Assembly: GCF_036345155.1 (NCBI RefSeq)
Contig: NZ_CP107772.1
Location: 8,866,001 to 8,930,000 of the forward strand
Direction of reading: 5' to 3'
Source: Streptomyces sp. NBC_00582
GTDB lineage: Bacteria; Actinomycetota; Actinomycetes; Streptomycetales; Streptomycetaceae
Length of the DNA stretch: 64,000 bases
Shown here: positions 7,276 to 15,339 of the stretch, piece after piece
How the letters are laid out: each line of letters opens with the position of its first letter
Numbering within the stretch: position 1 is the stretch's first letter
Program-made: the position numbers and the translations under genes
Notes under the pieces: model-generated
The model's database searches: none
The model's input: only the letters and a program-made list of their open reading frames with translations
Told to the model about the DNA's origin: nothing

Positions 7276-8037
7276 ATGTCCACCACTGAACAGCGGGTCG
7301 CCGTTGTCACCGGCGCGGCGCGCGGCATCGGAGCCGCCACCGCCGTACGGCTGGCCGCCGAGGGCCGTGCCGTCGCCGTGATCGACCTCGACGAGGCCGC
7401 CTGCAAGGACACCGTGGAGAAGATCACCGCGGCCGGCGGCAAGGCCGTCGCGATCGGCGCCGACGTCTCCGACGAGGCCCAGGTCGAGGCGGCGATCGCC
7501 CGTGTCGTCGCGGAGCTCGGGGCCCCGACGATCCTCGTCAACAACGCGGGCGTGCTCCGCGACAACCTGCTGTTCAAGATGAGCGCCTCCGACTGGGACA
7601 CCGTCCTGAACGTGCATCTGCGCGGCTCGTTCCTGATGTCCAAGGCCATCCAGAAGCACATGGTCGACGCGGGCTTCGGCCGGATCGTCAACCTGTCCTC
7701 GTCCTCCGCGCTCGGCAACCGCGGCCAGGCCAACTACTCCGCCGCCAAGGCCGGTCTGCAGGGCTTCACCAAGACCCTCGCCATCGAGCTCGGCAAGTTC
7801 GGCATCACCGCCAACGCCGTCGCACCCGGCTTCATCGCCACCGACATGACCGCCGCGACCGCCGCCCGGGTCGGCATGGGCTTCGAGGAGTTCAAGGCCG
7901 CGGCCGCCACCCAGATCCCCGTGGCGCGGGTCGGCGAGCCCGACGACATCGCCAACGCGATCGCCTTCTTCACGAACGAGGCCGCCGGCTTCGTCTCCGG
8001 CCAGGTGCTGTACGTCGCCGGCGGACCGCTCGACTAG
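7276..8037 (+). CDS. fabG: 3-oxoacyl-ACP reductase (SDR family)
   Basis: This is a 253-aa classical short-chain dehydrogenase. The NAD(P) motif TGAARGIG is at ~14-21, the structural motif is NNAGVLRD, and the catalytic triad sits in SSSSALGNRGQANYSAAKAG (Ser...Tyr-x3-Lys). NADPH-dependent reduction of 3-oxoacyl thioesters is the family norm; this extra copy lies outside the main fab operon and may serve polyketide, fatty-acid or beta-oxidation chemistry. ATG 7276 follows GAGGAGACACAGG. A second SDR follows after 12 bp, so the two form an operon transcribed from the strong promoter at 7176 and ended by the terminator at 8823. Confidence 0.9.
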   Translation: MSTTEQRVAVVTGAARGIGAATAVRLAAEGRAVAVIDLDEAACKDTVEKITAAGGKAVAIGADVSDEAQVEAAIARVVAELGAPTILVNNAGVLRDNLLFKMSASDWDTVLNVHLRGSFLMSKAIQKHMVDAGFGRIVNLSSSSALGNRGQANYSAAKAGLQGFTKTLAIELGKFGITANAVAPGFIATDMTAATAARVGMGFEEFKAAAATQIPVARVGEPDDIANAIAFFTNEAAGFVSGQVLYVAGGPLD

Positions 8038-8049
8038 GGATCAGAGACA

Positions 8050-8805
8050 ATGACCGTGGAACTCTCCGGCAAGGTCGCGCTCGTCACGGGCGCGAGCCGC
8101 GGCATCGGCTACGGCGTGGCCGAGGCCCTCGTCGCCCGCGGCGACCGGGTCTGCATCACCGGCCGCAACGAGGAGGCCCTCAAGGAGGCCGTCGAGCGGC
8201 TCGGCGCCGACCGGGTCATCGGCGTGGCCGGCAAGGCGCACGACCTCGACCACCAGACGGCCGCCGTCGAGGCCACGATGGAGGCCTTCGGCCGCATCGA
8301 CCACCTCGTCAACAACGCGGGCACCAACCCCGTGTTCGGGCCGATCGCCGACCTCGACCTCGAGGTGGCGCGCAAGGTCTTCGAGACCAACGTGGTCTCC
8401 GCCCTCGGCTTCGCCCAGAAGACCTGGCACGCCTGGCAGAAGGACAACGGCGGCGCGATCGTCAACATCGCCTCCCTCGCCGGCCTGTCGGCCTCGCCCT
8501 TCATCGGCGCGTACGGCATCAGCAAGGCCGCGATGATCAACCTGACCCAGCAGCTCGCGCACGAGTTCGCGCCCCGCGTACGGGTCAACGCGATCGCCCC
8601 GGCCGTCGTGAAGACCAAGTTCGCCGAGGCCCTGTACGAGGGCCGGGAGGCCGAGGCGGCCGCGGCCTACCCGCTGGCCCGGCTCGGTGTGCCCTCCGAC
8701 ATCGGCGGCACCGCCGCCTTCCTCACCTCCGAGCAGTCGGACTGGATCACCGGCCAGACGCTCGTCGTCGACGGCGGCATCCTGCTCAACGCGGGTGTGG
8801 GCTGA
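8050..8805 (+). CDS. SDR-family oxidoreductase
   Basis: This is a 251-aa classical SDR. It has TGASRGIG at ~15-22, NNAGTNPVFGPIADL, the catalytic Ser in NIASLAGLS and YGISKAA carrying the Tyr-x3-Lys pair. It resembles FabG-type reductases and other 3-hydroxyacyl or polyol dehydrogenases, and the substrate cannot be assigned. It starts 12 bp after the first SDR and ends 17 bp before a perfect 16-bp stem terminator. The two paralogues are clearly diverged, so this is not a recent duplication. Adjacent paired SDRs are, from memory, annotated fabG2/fabG3 in S. coelicolor. Confidence 0.88.
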   Translation: MTVELSGKVALVTGASRGIGYGVAEALVARGDRVCITGRNEEALKEAVERLGADRVIGVAGKAHDLDHQTAAVEATMEAFGRIDHLVNNAGTNPVFGPIADLDLEVARKVFETNVVSALGFAQKTWHAWQKDNGGAIVNIASLAGLSASPFIGAYGISKAAMINLTQQLAHEFAPRVRVNAIAPAVVKTKFAEALYEGREAEAAAAYPLARLGVPSDIGGTAAFLTSEQSDWITGQTLVVDGGILLNAGVG

Positions 8806-8822
8806 GTCTCATAGGGCACCGC

Positions 8823-8859
8823 CACGGGCCCCGGTTCCTTTACGGAACCGGGGCCCGTG
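8823..8859 (+). terminator. Strong hairpin terminator after the SDR operon
   Basis: A perfect 16-bp stem (left arm CACGGGCCCCGGTTCC, right arm GGAACCGGGGCCCGTG) encloses a 5-nt loop TTTAC. There is no U-tract, which is usual for Streptomyces terminators. Confidence 0.85.
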
Positions 8860-9004
8860 TCCATCCCGGGAACCGTCCCGGGGTATGACAACGTCGTCAC
8901 GATTTCTCCCTGATCAATAACGCTTTCCTCTCGCCCATTGAGCCTCTCCGGGCCTGCGGTATGGTCTGGCCACTCTTGGCATGGCTTTAACGAGGAGCGT
9001 GTGC

Positions 9005-10585
9005 GTGTTCTACCGGAACCGATCGTTGCAGCACGTGGCGGTGATCGCGTCCATATCCCTGGTGAGCGGATGCGGTCTTCTGGGAGGCGGGAGCTCCGAG
9101 GACGCCGGACCGATCGTCGTGGGCACCACCAGCGCTCCCAGCACGCTGGACCCCGCGGCCTCCTGGGACAGCTCCTGGGAGCTCTTTCGCAACGTCTACC
9201 AGACGCTGCTGAACTACAACCCCGAGCAGACCACCCCCGAACCCGACGCCGCCGAGAGCTGCGAGTTCACGGACAGCAAGAGCACCGTGTACAGCTGCAC
9301 GCTGCGGGAGGGCCTGAAGTTCTCCAACGGGCACACGCTGGACGCCAAGGCCGTCAAGTACTCGTTCGACCGGATCAAGAAGATCAACGTCAACGGTGGA
9401 CCCGCGGGCCTGCTGGAGACGCTCTCCCAGGTACAGACGAAGGGCGACCGCGAGGTCGTCTTCCGCCTCAGCCAGCCCGACGCCACGTTCCCCCTGGTGC
9501 TCACCACGCCTGCGATGTCGATCGTGGACCCCGAGGAGTACCCGGCGACCGCGCTCCGCAAGGAGAGCGGGATCATCGGCTCCGGACCCTACCGGCTGCA
9601 GTCCTACGACGAGGGCAAGCAGGCGGAACTCGTCCGCAACGACTCCTACAAGGGCATAGCGGACCGGAAGAACGACGCCGTCACCATCCGCTACTTCCAG
9701 CAGTCGGATCAGCTGGTCAAGGCCCTCAAGAGCAAGGAGATCTCGGTCGTCTACCGCGGTCTCGGCGCCTCCGACATCGTCGACATCGAGACGAACCAGA
9801 ACGCGGAGGGGCTCCAGCTCGTGGAGAACCCCACCACCGAGATCAGTTACCTGGTGTTCAACCCCAGCGACCCGTGGGCCGCGAAGCCCGCGGTGCGCAA
9901 GGCCGTCGCCCAGATCGTCGACCGCTCGGCGCTCGTGCACAACATCTACAAGGACACCGTCGAGCCGCTGTACTCGATGGTGCCGGCCGGACTCACCGGC
10001 CACACCACGGGTTTCTTCGACGACTTCGGAAACCCCAGCGTGACCAAGGCCAAGGCGCTCCTCAGGGAAGCGGGGATCACCGAGACCGTCCCGCTGACCC
10101 TCTGGTACACCACCGACCGCTACGGCTCCACGACCAAGCCCGCCTTCGAGGAGCTGAAGCGGCAGCTGGAGGCCTCCGGCCTCTTCAAGATCACCCTTAA
10201 GAGCCGCCCGTGGAAGACCTACGTCAAGGGCTACCAGGATGGCGAGTACCCGGTCTTCGGGCGCGGTTGGTTCCCCGACTTCAACGACGCCGACAACTTC
10301 ATCGCGCCGTTCGTGGGCGAGCAGAACGCGCTCGGGACGCCGTACAAGTCCCCCGCCATCACCGACAAGCTGCTGCCGGAGTCGCGCGCGGAGAGCGACC
10401 GCGGCGCGGTGAAGCAGCAGATCGAGGACGCGCAGAAGATCTTCGTGAACGACGCGCGCCTGCTGCCGCTGTGGCAGGGCAAGCAGTACGTGGCGGCGGA
10501 CGAGGAGATCTCCGGCCTCGAGAAGGTCATCGACCCGGCGACCATGATGACGATGTGGGAGCTGTACCGGAAGACGAGCTGGTAG
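9005..10585 (+). CDS. ABC transporter substrate-binding lipoprotein, family 5 (peptide type)
   Basis: This is a 526-aa extracytoplasmic solute-binding protein of the OppA/DppA family. The signal peptide ends in the lipobox LVSGC (Cys ~23), and the mature protein begins GLLGGGSSEDAG. Family-5 signatures include TSAPSTLDPAASWDSSWELFRNVYQTLL near the N-terminus and the C-terminal GRGWFPDFNDADNFIAPF that lines the peptide pocket. I chose GTG 9005 because GAGGAG lies 7 nt upstream; ATG 8981 and GTG 8999 are less well placed. No permease or ATPase genes flank it, so it is an orphan binding protein that must share a transporter encoded elsewhere or act as a sensor. Confidence 0.9.
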   Translation: MFYRNRSLQHVAVIASISLVSGCGLLGGGSSEDAGPIVVGTTSAPSTLDPAASWDSSWELFRNVYQTLLNYNPEQTTPEPDAAESCEFTDSKSTVYSCTLREGLKFSNGHTLDAKAVKYSFDRIKKINVNGGPAGLLETLSQVQTKGDREVVFRLSQPDATFPLVLTTPAMSIVDPEEYPATALRKESGIIGSGPYRLQSYDEGKQAELVRNDSYKGIADRKNDAVTIRYFQQSDQLVKALKSKEISVVYRGLGASDIVDIETNQNAEGLQLVENPTTEISYLVFNPSDPWAAKPAVRKAVAQIVDRSALVHNIYKDTVEPLYSMVPAGLTGHTTGFFDDFGNPSVTKAKALLREAGITETVPLTLWYTTDRYGSTTKPAFEELKRQLEASGLFKITLKSRPWKTYVKGYQDGEYPVFGRGWFPDFNDADNFIAPFVGEQNALGTPYKSPAITDKLLPESRAESDRGAVKQQIEDAQKIFVNDARLLPLWQGKQYVAADEEISGLEKVIDPATMMTMWELYRKTSW

Positions 10586-10676
10586 CGGGCCCCTGAACCC
10601 GGTGCGTGGCGCCGATGTCAGTGGTCGCCTGTAGGTTCTGTGGTGAGCAAGTGACCGCACAACGGAGGACGTTGAC

Positions 10677-11363
10677 GTGACCGACATCGCCATGCTGCCC
10701 GAGTCCTGGCGCGGGGTCCTGGGCGACGAGCTGCAGCAGCCCTGGTTCAAGGAGCTGACGGAGTTCGTCGAGGAGGAGCGAGCGAAGGGTCCCGTCTACC
10801 CTCCGCGGGAGGAGGTCTTCGCCGCGCTCGACGCGACGCCGTACGACCAGGTGAAGGTCCTCGTCCTCGGCCAGGACCCGTACCACGGCGAGGGCCAGGG
10901 GCATGGCCTGTGCTTCTCGGTGCGGCCGGGAGTGAAGATCCCGCCCTCCCTGCGCAACATCTACAAGGAGATGCACGAGGAGCTGGGCACGCCCATCCCG
11001 GACAACGGCTATCTGATGCCGTGGGCCCAGCAGGGCGTCCTGCTGCTCAACGCGGTCCTCACCGTCCGCTCCGGCGAGGCGAACTCGCACAAGGGCAAGG
11101 GCTGGGAGAAGTTCACGGACGCGGTGATCCGCGCCGTGGCCGACCGGCCCGACCCGGCGGTCTTCGTGCTCTGGGGCAACTACGCGCAGAAGAAGCTCCC
11201 GCTGATCGACGAGTCCCGGCACATCGTGGTCAAGGGCGCGCACCCCTCCCCGCTGTCGGCGAAGAAGTTCTTCGGCTCCCGCCCGTTCACGCAGATCAAC
11301 GAGGCGATCGCGCAGCAGGGGCACACCCCGGTCGACTGGACGATCCCGAACCTCGCCGGCTGA
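10677..11363 (+). CDS. ung: Uracil-DNA glycosylase, family 1
   Basis: This is a 228-aa UDG that removes uracil from DNA and starts base-excision repair. The catalytic water-activating loop GQDPYHG places the catalytic Asp at 67. The uracil-specificity strand is QGVLLLNAVLTV, and the minor-groove loop HPSPLS carries the catalytic His. Length and motifs are complete. GTG 10677 follows ACGGAGGACG. It appears monocistronic, with a hairpin terminator at 11374. S. coelicolor has two ung genes by recollection, so this may be one of a pair. Confidence 0.95.
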   Translation: MTDIAMLPESWRGVLGDELQQPWFKELTEFVEEERAKGPVYPPREEVFAALDATPYDQVKVLVLGQDPYHGEGQGHGLCFSVRPGVKIPPSLRNIYKEMHEELGTPIPDNGYLMPWAQQGVLLLNAVLTVRSGEANSHKGKGWEKFTDAVIRAVADRPDPAVFVLWGNYAQKKLPLIDESRHIVVKGAHPSPLSAKKFFGSRPFTQINEAIAQQGHTPVDWTIPNLAG

Positions 11364-11373
11364 CCTCCTGCCG

Positions 11374-11402
11374 CCGGGCCGGTTCCTCCAGGACCGGCCC
11401 GG
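11374..11402 (+). terminator. Hairpin terminator after ung
   Basis: CCGGGCCGGT at 11374-11383 pairs perfectly with ACCGGCCCGG at 11393-11402 around a 9-nt loop. It lies 11 bp beyond the ung stop codon. Confidence 0.7.
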
Positions 11403-11506
11403 TGCCGCCTGACCGACTTCGCCGCCCGCTGCCGTTAGCGTCGTGCCAAGGACGCGGTGCCGTCCCCGGGACGCGGCGTCGTCGCGAGGTGGCGAAGGAG
11501 GACGCG

Positions 11507-11989
11507 GTGGCGGAGCGACAGGAACAGGCGGTGCCCGACGCCGTGCTGACGCGGATCGGGCAGGTCGTGATGCTGCATCACGGCGGAGACCGCGAGGAGG
11601 CCCGCCGCAGACTCCTCGACCTGTGGACGGAGCTCGGCGAGGACGGCGATCCGCTGCACCGCTGCACCCTCGCCCACTATCTGGCCGACACCCAGGACGA
11701 CCCGTTCGACGAGCTGGCCTGGGACCTGCGGGCGCTGACGGCCGCCGAGGAGCAGGGGGAATCGCCCGCCGTACGAGCCCTGTACCCCTCGCTCCATCTC
11801 AATCTGGCGGCGGACTACGCCCGGCTCGGCCGCGCCGAGGCCGCCCGCACCCATGTGCGCAGGGCACGCGGGGCGGCCGGTGTGCTGGGGGACGACAGCT
11901 ACGGCGACGGCGTGCGGGCGGCGCTCAGCAGGATGGAGCTACGGCTGGGAGAGGGCGGGGCGCAGGACTGGGGCCCCGCTCCCCTTTAG
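11507..11989 (+). CDS. Hypothetical TPR-like helical protein
   Basis: This is a 160-aa soluble protein that I do not recognise beyond an all-helical, tetratricopeptide-like pattern. Residues ~85-125 (ALYPSLHLNLAADYARLGRAEAARTHVRRARGAAG) form a helix-turn-helix repeat pair typical of TPR units. It has no signal peptide or catalytic motif. GTG 11507 follows AAGGAGGACGCG, a near-ideal ribosome-binding site, and TAGCGT around 11436 could be its -10 box. It probably mediates protein-protein contacts. It stands alone, with the converging lipoprotein gene ending 22 bp downstream. Confidence 0.72.
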   Translation: MAERQEQAVPDAVLTRIGQVVMLHHGGDREEARRRLLDLWTELGEDGDPLHRCTLAHYLADTQDDPFDELAWDLRALTAAEEQGESPAVRALYPSLHLNLAADYARLGRAEAARTHVRRARGAAGVLGDDSYGDGVRAALSRMELRLGEGGAQDWGPAPL

Positions 11990-12011
11990 CGGCGGCCGGC
12001 TCCGGCAGCCC

Positions 12012-12497
12012 CTAGCGGCGGCCGTACACCTGCCGGCAGGCCACCGCCTCCGGGCTGTCGCCGCGCCAGCCGCCGTACTTTCTGCCGAGCGCGCACACAT
12101 CGGTGTTCCGGCGGATCTCCCGCTGCACGTCCGGCACGTCGACGTGCGGCTGGGCGCGCCGGTGCTGGTCCGGATGCGCCGGTCGGACGTGCGGGCGCGG
12201 GTGCTGCGCGGGGGAGTGGGACGTCGGCGGGCGGGCGTCCGGGGCGGCGGTCCGGGCCGGCCGTTGCCGGAGCGTCGTGGCCGCCCGGTCCCGGGCAGGT
12301 CCGACCATCTCCAGGGCCTCACGGGCCGGCGCCTGCACGACCTGTGTCTCGGCCTCCCCCTTGGGGCGGGGCACAGGCGGCGGGGACGTCCCGGCGGCGG
12401 GCGGGGCGGGCACGGGCGGGCGCTGGACGGTGACGCAGCCGGAGAGGGCCGAGAAGGCCATCACCAGGAGCGCGGCGGTTGTCGTCGTTCGATGCAC
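12012..12497 (-). CDS. Proline-rich small lipoprotein of unknown function
   Basis: This is a 161-aa predicted lipoprotein. The N-terminus AALLVMAFSALSGC ends in a lipobox with Cys at ~21, followed by a Pro/Ala/Arg/His-rich low-complexity region to ~125. A short C-terminal part (REIRRNTDVCALGRKYGGWRGDSPEAVACRQVYGRR) has two cysteines and looks folded. That tail resembles a motif common at the ends of streptomycete exported proteins, but no function is known. GTG 12497 is the start and no Shine-Dalgarno is evident. Confidence 0.7.
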   Translation of the reverse strand: MHRTTTTAALLVMAFSALSGCVTVQRPPVPAPPAAGTSPPPVPRPKGEAETQVVQAPAREALEMVGPARDRAATTLRQRPARTAAPDARPPTSHSPAQHPRPHVRPAHPDQHRRAQPHVDVPDVQREIRRNTDVCALGRKYGGWRGDSPEAVACRQVYGRR

Positions 12498-12609
12498 CCG
12501 CGCAACTCTGCTGGTTACCGCCGCGCGCCCGGCATCGGACGAGCGCAGGTTGCCTCGTACGGGTGATCTCGTCCCCCTCAGGGAGGGCGTGGGCGCACGG
12601 GCGCTGACG

Positions 12610-13122
12610 TCACTCGCCGGTCGCGCCGTCGAGGCGTTCGCGCAGCAGGTCGGCGTGGCCGTTGTGACGGGCGTACTCCTCGATCATGTGCGTGTAGATC
12701 CAGCGCAGGCTGAACGGCTCCTCGGTGTGCCTGCCCGTGCCGCGCGAGAGGTCGTCCAGGCCGAAGCCGGCCGCGCACCGCCGGGCCTCCCCGATCTCGG
12801 CCTGCCAGGTGGCGTACGCCTCCTTCCAGGTGTCCTCCTCGGTGAGGTGGAACTCGCCGTCCGGATCGGCGTCGCTGTAGTGGATCGGGCTCGCGTCCTC
12901 GCCCGCCAGCATCCTGCGGAACCAGCCGCGCTCCACGTCCGCCATGTGCCGTACCAGCCCCAGCAGGGACAGCTCGGACGGCGGCACCGCGGCCGTGCGG
13001 AGCTGGGCGTCGGTGAGGCCCTCGCACTTCCGCTCGAGGGTCTTGCGGTGGTAGTCCAGCCAGCCCTCCAGCATGGTGCGTTCGTCGGCGTTCTGGGCGG
13101 GCTCGGTGCGCTGAGTCGTCAT
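12610..13122 (-). CDS. DinB-family (DUF664) protein
   Basis: This is a 170-aa DinB/YfiT-like four-helix protein. The conserved metal-type histidines appear in LLGLVRHMADVERGWFRRML and WIYTHMIEEYARHNGHADLLRE. In actinobacteria the family includes mycothiol-dependent transferases and many unassigned members; the HMxEE...HxGHAD pattern is typical. ATG 13122 was chosen, with an alternative GTG at 13140. It is monocistronic, upstream of the decayed TetR remnant on the same strand. Confidence 0.85.
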   Translation of the reverse strand: MTTQRTEPAQNADERTMLEGWLDYHRKTLERKCEGLTDAQLRTAAVPPSELSLLGLVRHMADVERGWFRRMLAGEDASPIHYSDADPDGEFHLTEEDTWKEAYATWQAEIGEARRCAAGFGLDDLSRGTGRHTEEPFSLRWIYTHMIEEYARHNGHADLLRERLDGATGE

Positions 13123-13189
13123 CCCGGCATGATCGCGCACGGCGTCCGCCCGGGACGAAGGGTTTTCCCGGCCGGCCGCGAGGGGGCGC

Positions 13190-13547
13190 TCAGCGGTCCA
13201 GCATCCCGCCGAGCAGTTCGCGCAGTCCCGTGCGCACCTCGTCCGGGCCGGGGGGCCGGGAGCTGTAGGACCCGGCCACGCAGGAGAACATCAGCCCGTC
13301 CGCCCAGGCCACCAGCGACAGGGCGTGCCGGGCCGGGTCGGCCGAGCCGAACGCCGCCGCCAGCGCCGTCAGCCGGTCGCGGAAGACGGCGCCCGTCGTG
13401 TCGTAGAACGCGCGCAGTTCGGGGCGCCGCGTCGCCTCCAGCGCGAGTTCGTAGCGGGCGACGAGCAGCTCACGGTGGCCGGTCAGTGAGCGGTGCACCG
13501 CCAGGGCCAGTGCGGCGGCCAGCCCGTCGAGTCCCCCGGCCGGGTCC
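13190..13547 (-). pseudogene. TetR-family regulator remnant (N-terminal DNA-binding domain lost)
   Basis: Only the ligand-binding C-terminal part of a TetR regulator is recognisable, about 115 residues from GGLDGLAAALALAVHRSLTGHRELLVARYELALE to the stop at 13190. Reading further upstream on this strand gives no helix-turn-helix but antisense monooxygenase sequence. The helix-turn-helix and the start codon were evidently deleted together with the 5' part of the divergent monooxygenase gene. It cannot bind DNA as it stands. Confidence 0.75.
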
Positions 13548-14417
13548 GGCATCCACTCCGCCGTACGCCGCACCCTCTTCCCGGACCACCCGGGACCGGT
13601 GTACTCCGGCTTCACCACCTGGCGGGTCGTGATCCCGCTGCCCGGCGTGGCGTTCGCCTCGCACGAGACGTGGGGGAGGGGCCGTATCTGGGGGTCGCAC
13701 CCGCTCAAGGACGGCCGGGTGTACGCGTACGCCGCCGCCCTCGCGCCCGCCGGGCGGCGCGCCCCCGACGAGCGCGCCGAACCAGGGGGTGTTTCGAAAG
13801 TCCCGCACAGCACCCGCGGCGCCCGGCACGTACTCGCGCCGCACCGGCCGAAACCCCAAGTACGTCCAGTACGAGGGCTTTCGTCCGGCACGCCGAGAGC
13901 ACGCACCGGACACCGCGGGCACCGCACAGGACTTACGAAACACCCCCTGGTGCGTCGCTACGGCGACTGGCACCGCCCCGTCCCGGAGATCCTCGCCGCG
14001 ATCCGTCCCGAGGACGTCCTGCGGCACGACGTGCACCACCTCGCCCGGCCCCTGCCGGCCCTCCACCGCGGCCGGGTCGCCCTCCTCGGCGACGCCGCGC
14101 ACGCCATGCCCCCGACCCTCGGCCAGGGCGGCAACCAGGCCGTCGAGGACGCGATCGTCCTCGCCCACCACCCCACGGACCTGCCCGCCTACACGGCGGC
14201 CCGACTGCCCCGCACGACCGCCGTCGCACGCAAGGCCGTCCGCACGGCGCGCCTCGTCCTCGCGACCGGCCCGGCCGTCGTCGCCGTACGGAACACCCTG
14301 ACCGCCGCGCTGTCCGCGACGGCACCCGCGCTGTTCCTGCGCGGCTTCGACGGGATCGCCGACTGGCGGCCGCCGCAGCCCCCGTATGCTGCGGTGGAGG
14401 CACGCGGTTCGAGGTGA
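13548..14417 (+). pseudogene. FAD-dependent monooxygenase, 5'-truncated and interrupted by a palindromic element
   Basis: The homology to FAD aromatic hydroxylases starts abruptly at 13548 with GIHSAVRRTLFPDHPGPVYSGF, the second half of the usual GADGxxSxVR motif. The FAD-binding N-terminus (GxGxxG, DG) is missing. After DERAE the frame is broken into by a 169-bp palindromic element at 13782-13950 that happens to stay open. Homology resumes at RRYGDWHRPVPEIL and includes GRVALLGDAAHAMPPTLGQGG, the FAD ribityl motif. The gene ends at 14417. With no FAD-binding start and an insert in the substrate domain it cannot be functional. Confidence 0.8.
13782..13950. mobile_element. 169-bp fully palindromic MITE-like element
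   Basis: The terminal inverted repeats 13782-13803 and 13929-13950 match at 21 of 22 positions (outer sequence CCAGGGGGTGTTTCG). The palindrome continues inward for another 54 positions: 37 match, 13 are transitions and 4 are transversions. All 13 transitions have C or A in the left arm against T or G in the reverse complement of the right arm, so every one becomes a G-U wobble in minus-strand RNA. The element encodes nothing and interrupts the FAD-monooxygenase relic. No direct target duplication is visible. A non-autonomous transposable hairpin is the best reading. Confidence 0.75.
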
Positions 14418-14427
14418 GGGAGCGCCC

Positions 14428-15339
14428 GTGAAGGTCGGCTGCATCGGACTCGGTGACATCGCGCAGAAGGCGTATCTGCCGGTCCTCGGCGCGCTGCCCG
14501 GGATCGAGCTCCACCTGCAGACCCGTACGCCCGCCACCCTGGAACGGGTCGCCGACACCTTCCGGGTGGCCGAGGGGCAGCGCCACCGCGACCTCGACGC
14601 ACTGCTCGCCGTCGGCCTCGACGCGGCCCTCGTGCACGCGCCCACCGGCGCCCACCCCGAGATCGTCGCCCGGCTGCTGGAGGCGGGCGTCCCGACGTAC
14701 GTCGACAAGCCGCTGGCGTACCGGCTCGCCGATTCCGAGCGGCTGGTGGAGCTGGCGGAGGCACGCGGGGTGTCCCTCGCCGTCGGCTTCAACCGACGCT
14801 TCGCGCCCGGCTACGCGCAGTGCGCCGACCATCCGCGCGAGCTGATCCTCCTGCAGAAGAACCGGATCGGGCTGCCCGAGGAACCCCGCACGATGATCCT
14901 CGACGACTTCATCCACGTCGTCGACACCCTGCGCTTCCTGGCCCCGGCCCCGATCGACGACGTGACCGTGCGCGCCCGGGTGGTGGACGGGCTGCTCCAC
15001 CACGTCGTCCTGCAGCTCTCGGGATACGGCTTCACCGCGCTCGGGGTGATGAACCGGCTCAGCGGCTCGAACGAGGAGATCCTGGAGGTCTCCGGGCAGG
15101 ACACCAAGCGTCAGGTCGTCAACCTCGCCGAGGTGATCGACCACAAGGGCCAGCCGACGGTGCGGCGGCGCGGCGACTGGGTACCGGTGGCCCGCCAACG
15201 CGGCATCGAACAGGCGGTGCTGGCCTTCCTGGACGCGGTACGGGCCGGCAAGGTGCTCAGCGCCCGGGACGCGCTGGCGACCCATGAACTGTGCGAGCGG
15301 GTGGTCCGAGCGGTGCGGGAGCGCCCCGGCGGAGCCTGA
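14428..15339 (+). CDS. Gfo/Idh/MocA-family oxidoreductase
   Basis: This is a 303-aa NAD(P)-dependent oxidoreductase. The Rossmann N-terminus is KVGCIGLGDIAQKAYLPVL, and the family motif with the catalytic lysine is VPTYVDKPLAYRL near residue 93. The C-terminal alpha/beta domain includes VGFNRRFAPGYAQ. The family oxidises or reduces sugars and inositols; this short member (usually 330-380 aa) resembles the virulence-factor MviM-like branch. GTG 14428 lies just after the monooxygenase remnant. Its last 83 bp overlap the convergent lnt gene. Confidence 0.87.
   Translation: MKVGCIGLGDIAQKAYLPVLGALPGIELHLQTRTPATLERVADTFRVAEGQRHRDLDALLAVGLDAALVHAPTGAHPEIVARLLEAGVPTYVDKPLAYRLADSERLVELAEARGVSLAVGFNRRFAPGYAQCADHPRELILLQKNRIGLPEEPRTMILDDFIHVVDTLRFLAPAPIDDVTVRARVVDGLLHHVVLQLSGYGFTALGVMNRLSGSNEEILEVSGQDTKRQVVNLAEVIDHKGQPTVRRRGDWVPVARQRGIEQAVLAFLDAVRAGKVLSARDALATHELCERVVRAVRERPGGA

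Noticed and set aside
7276..8805. Polyketide or fatty-acid biosynthetic cluster around the FabG pair
   Set aside because: No ACP, KS, AT or thioesterase gene is adjacent and a terminator closes the two-gene operon.
13544..14417. Intact monooxygenase starting at GTG 13599
   Set aside because: The frame is open, but it lacks the FAD-binding N-terminus and contains translated palindromic-element sequence, so it is a pseudogene.
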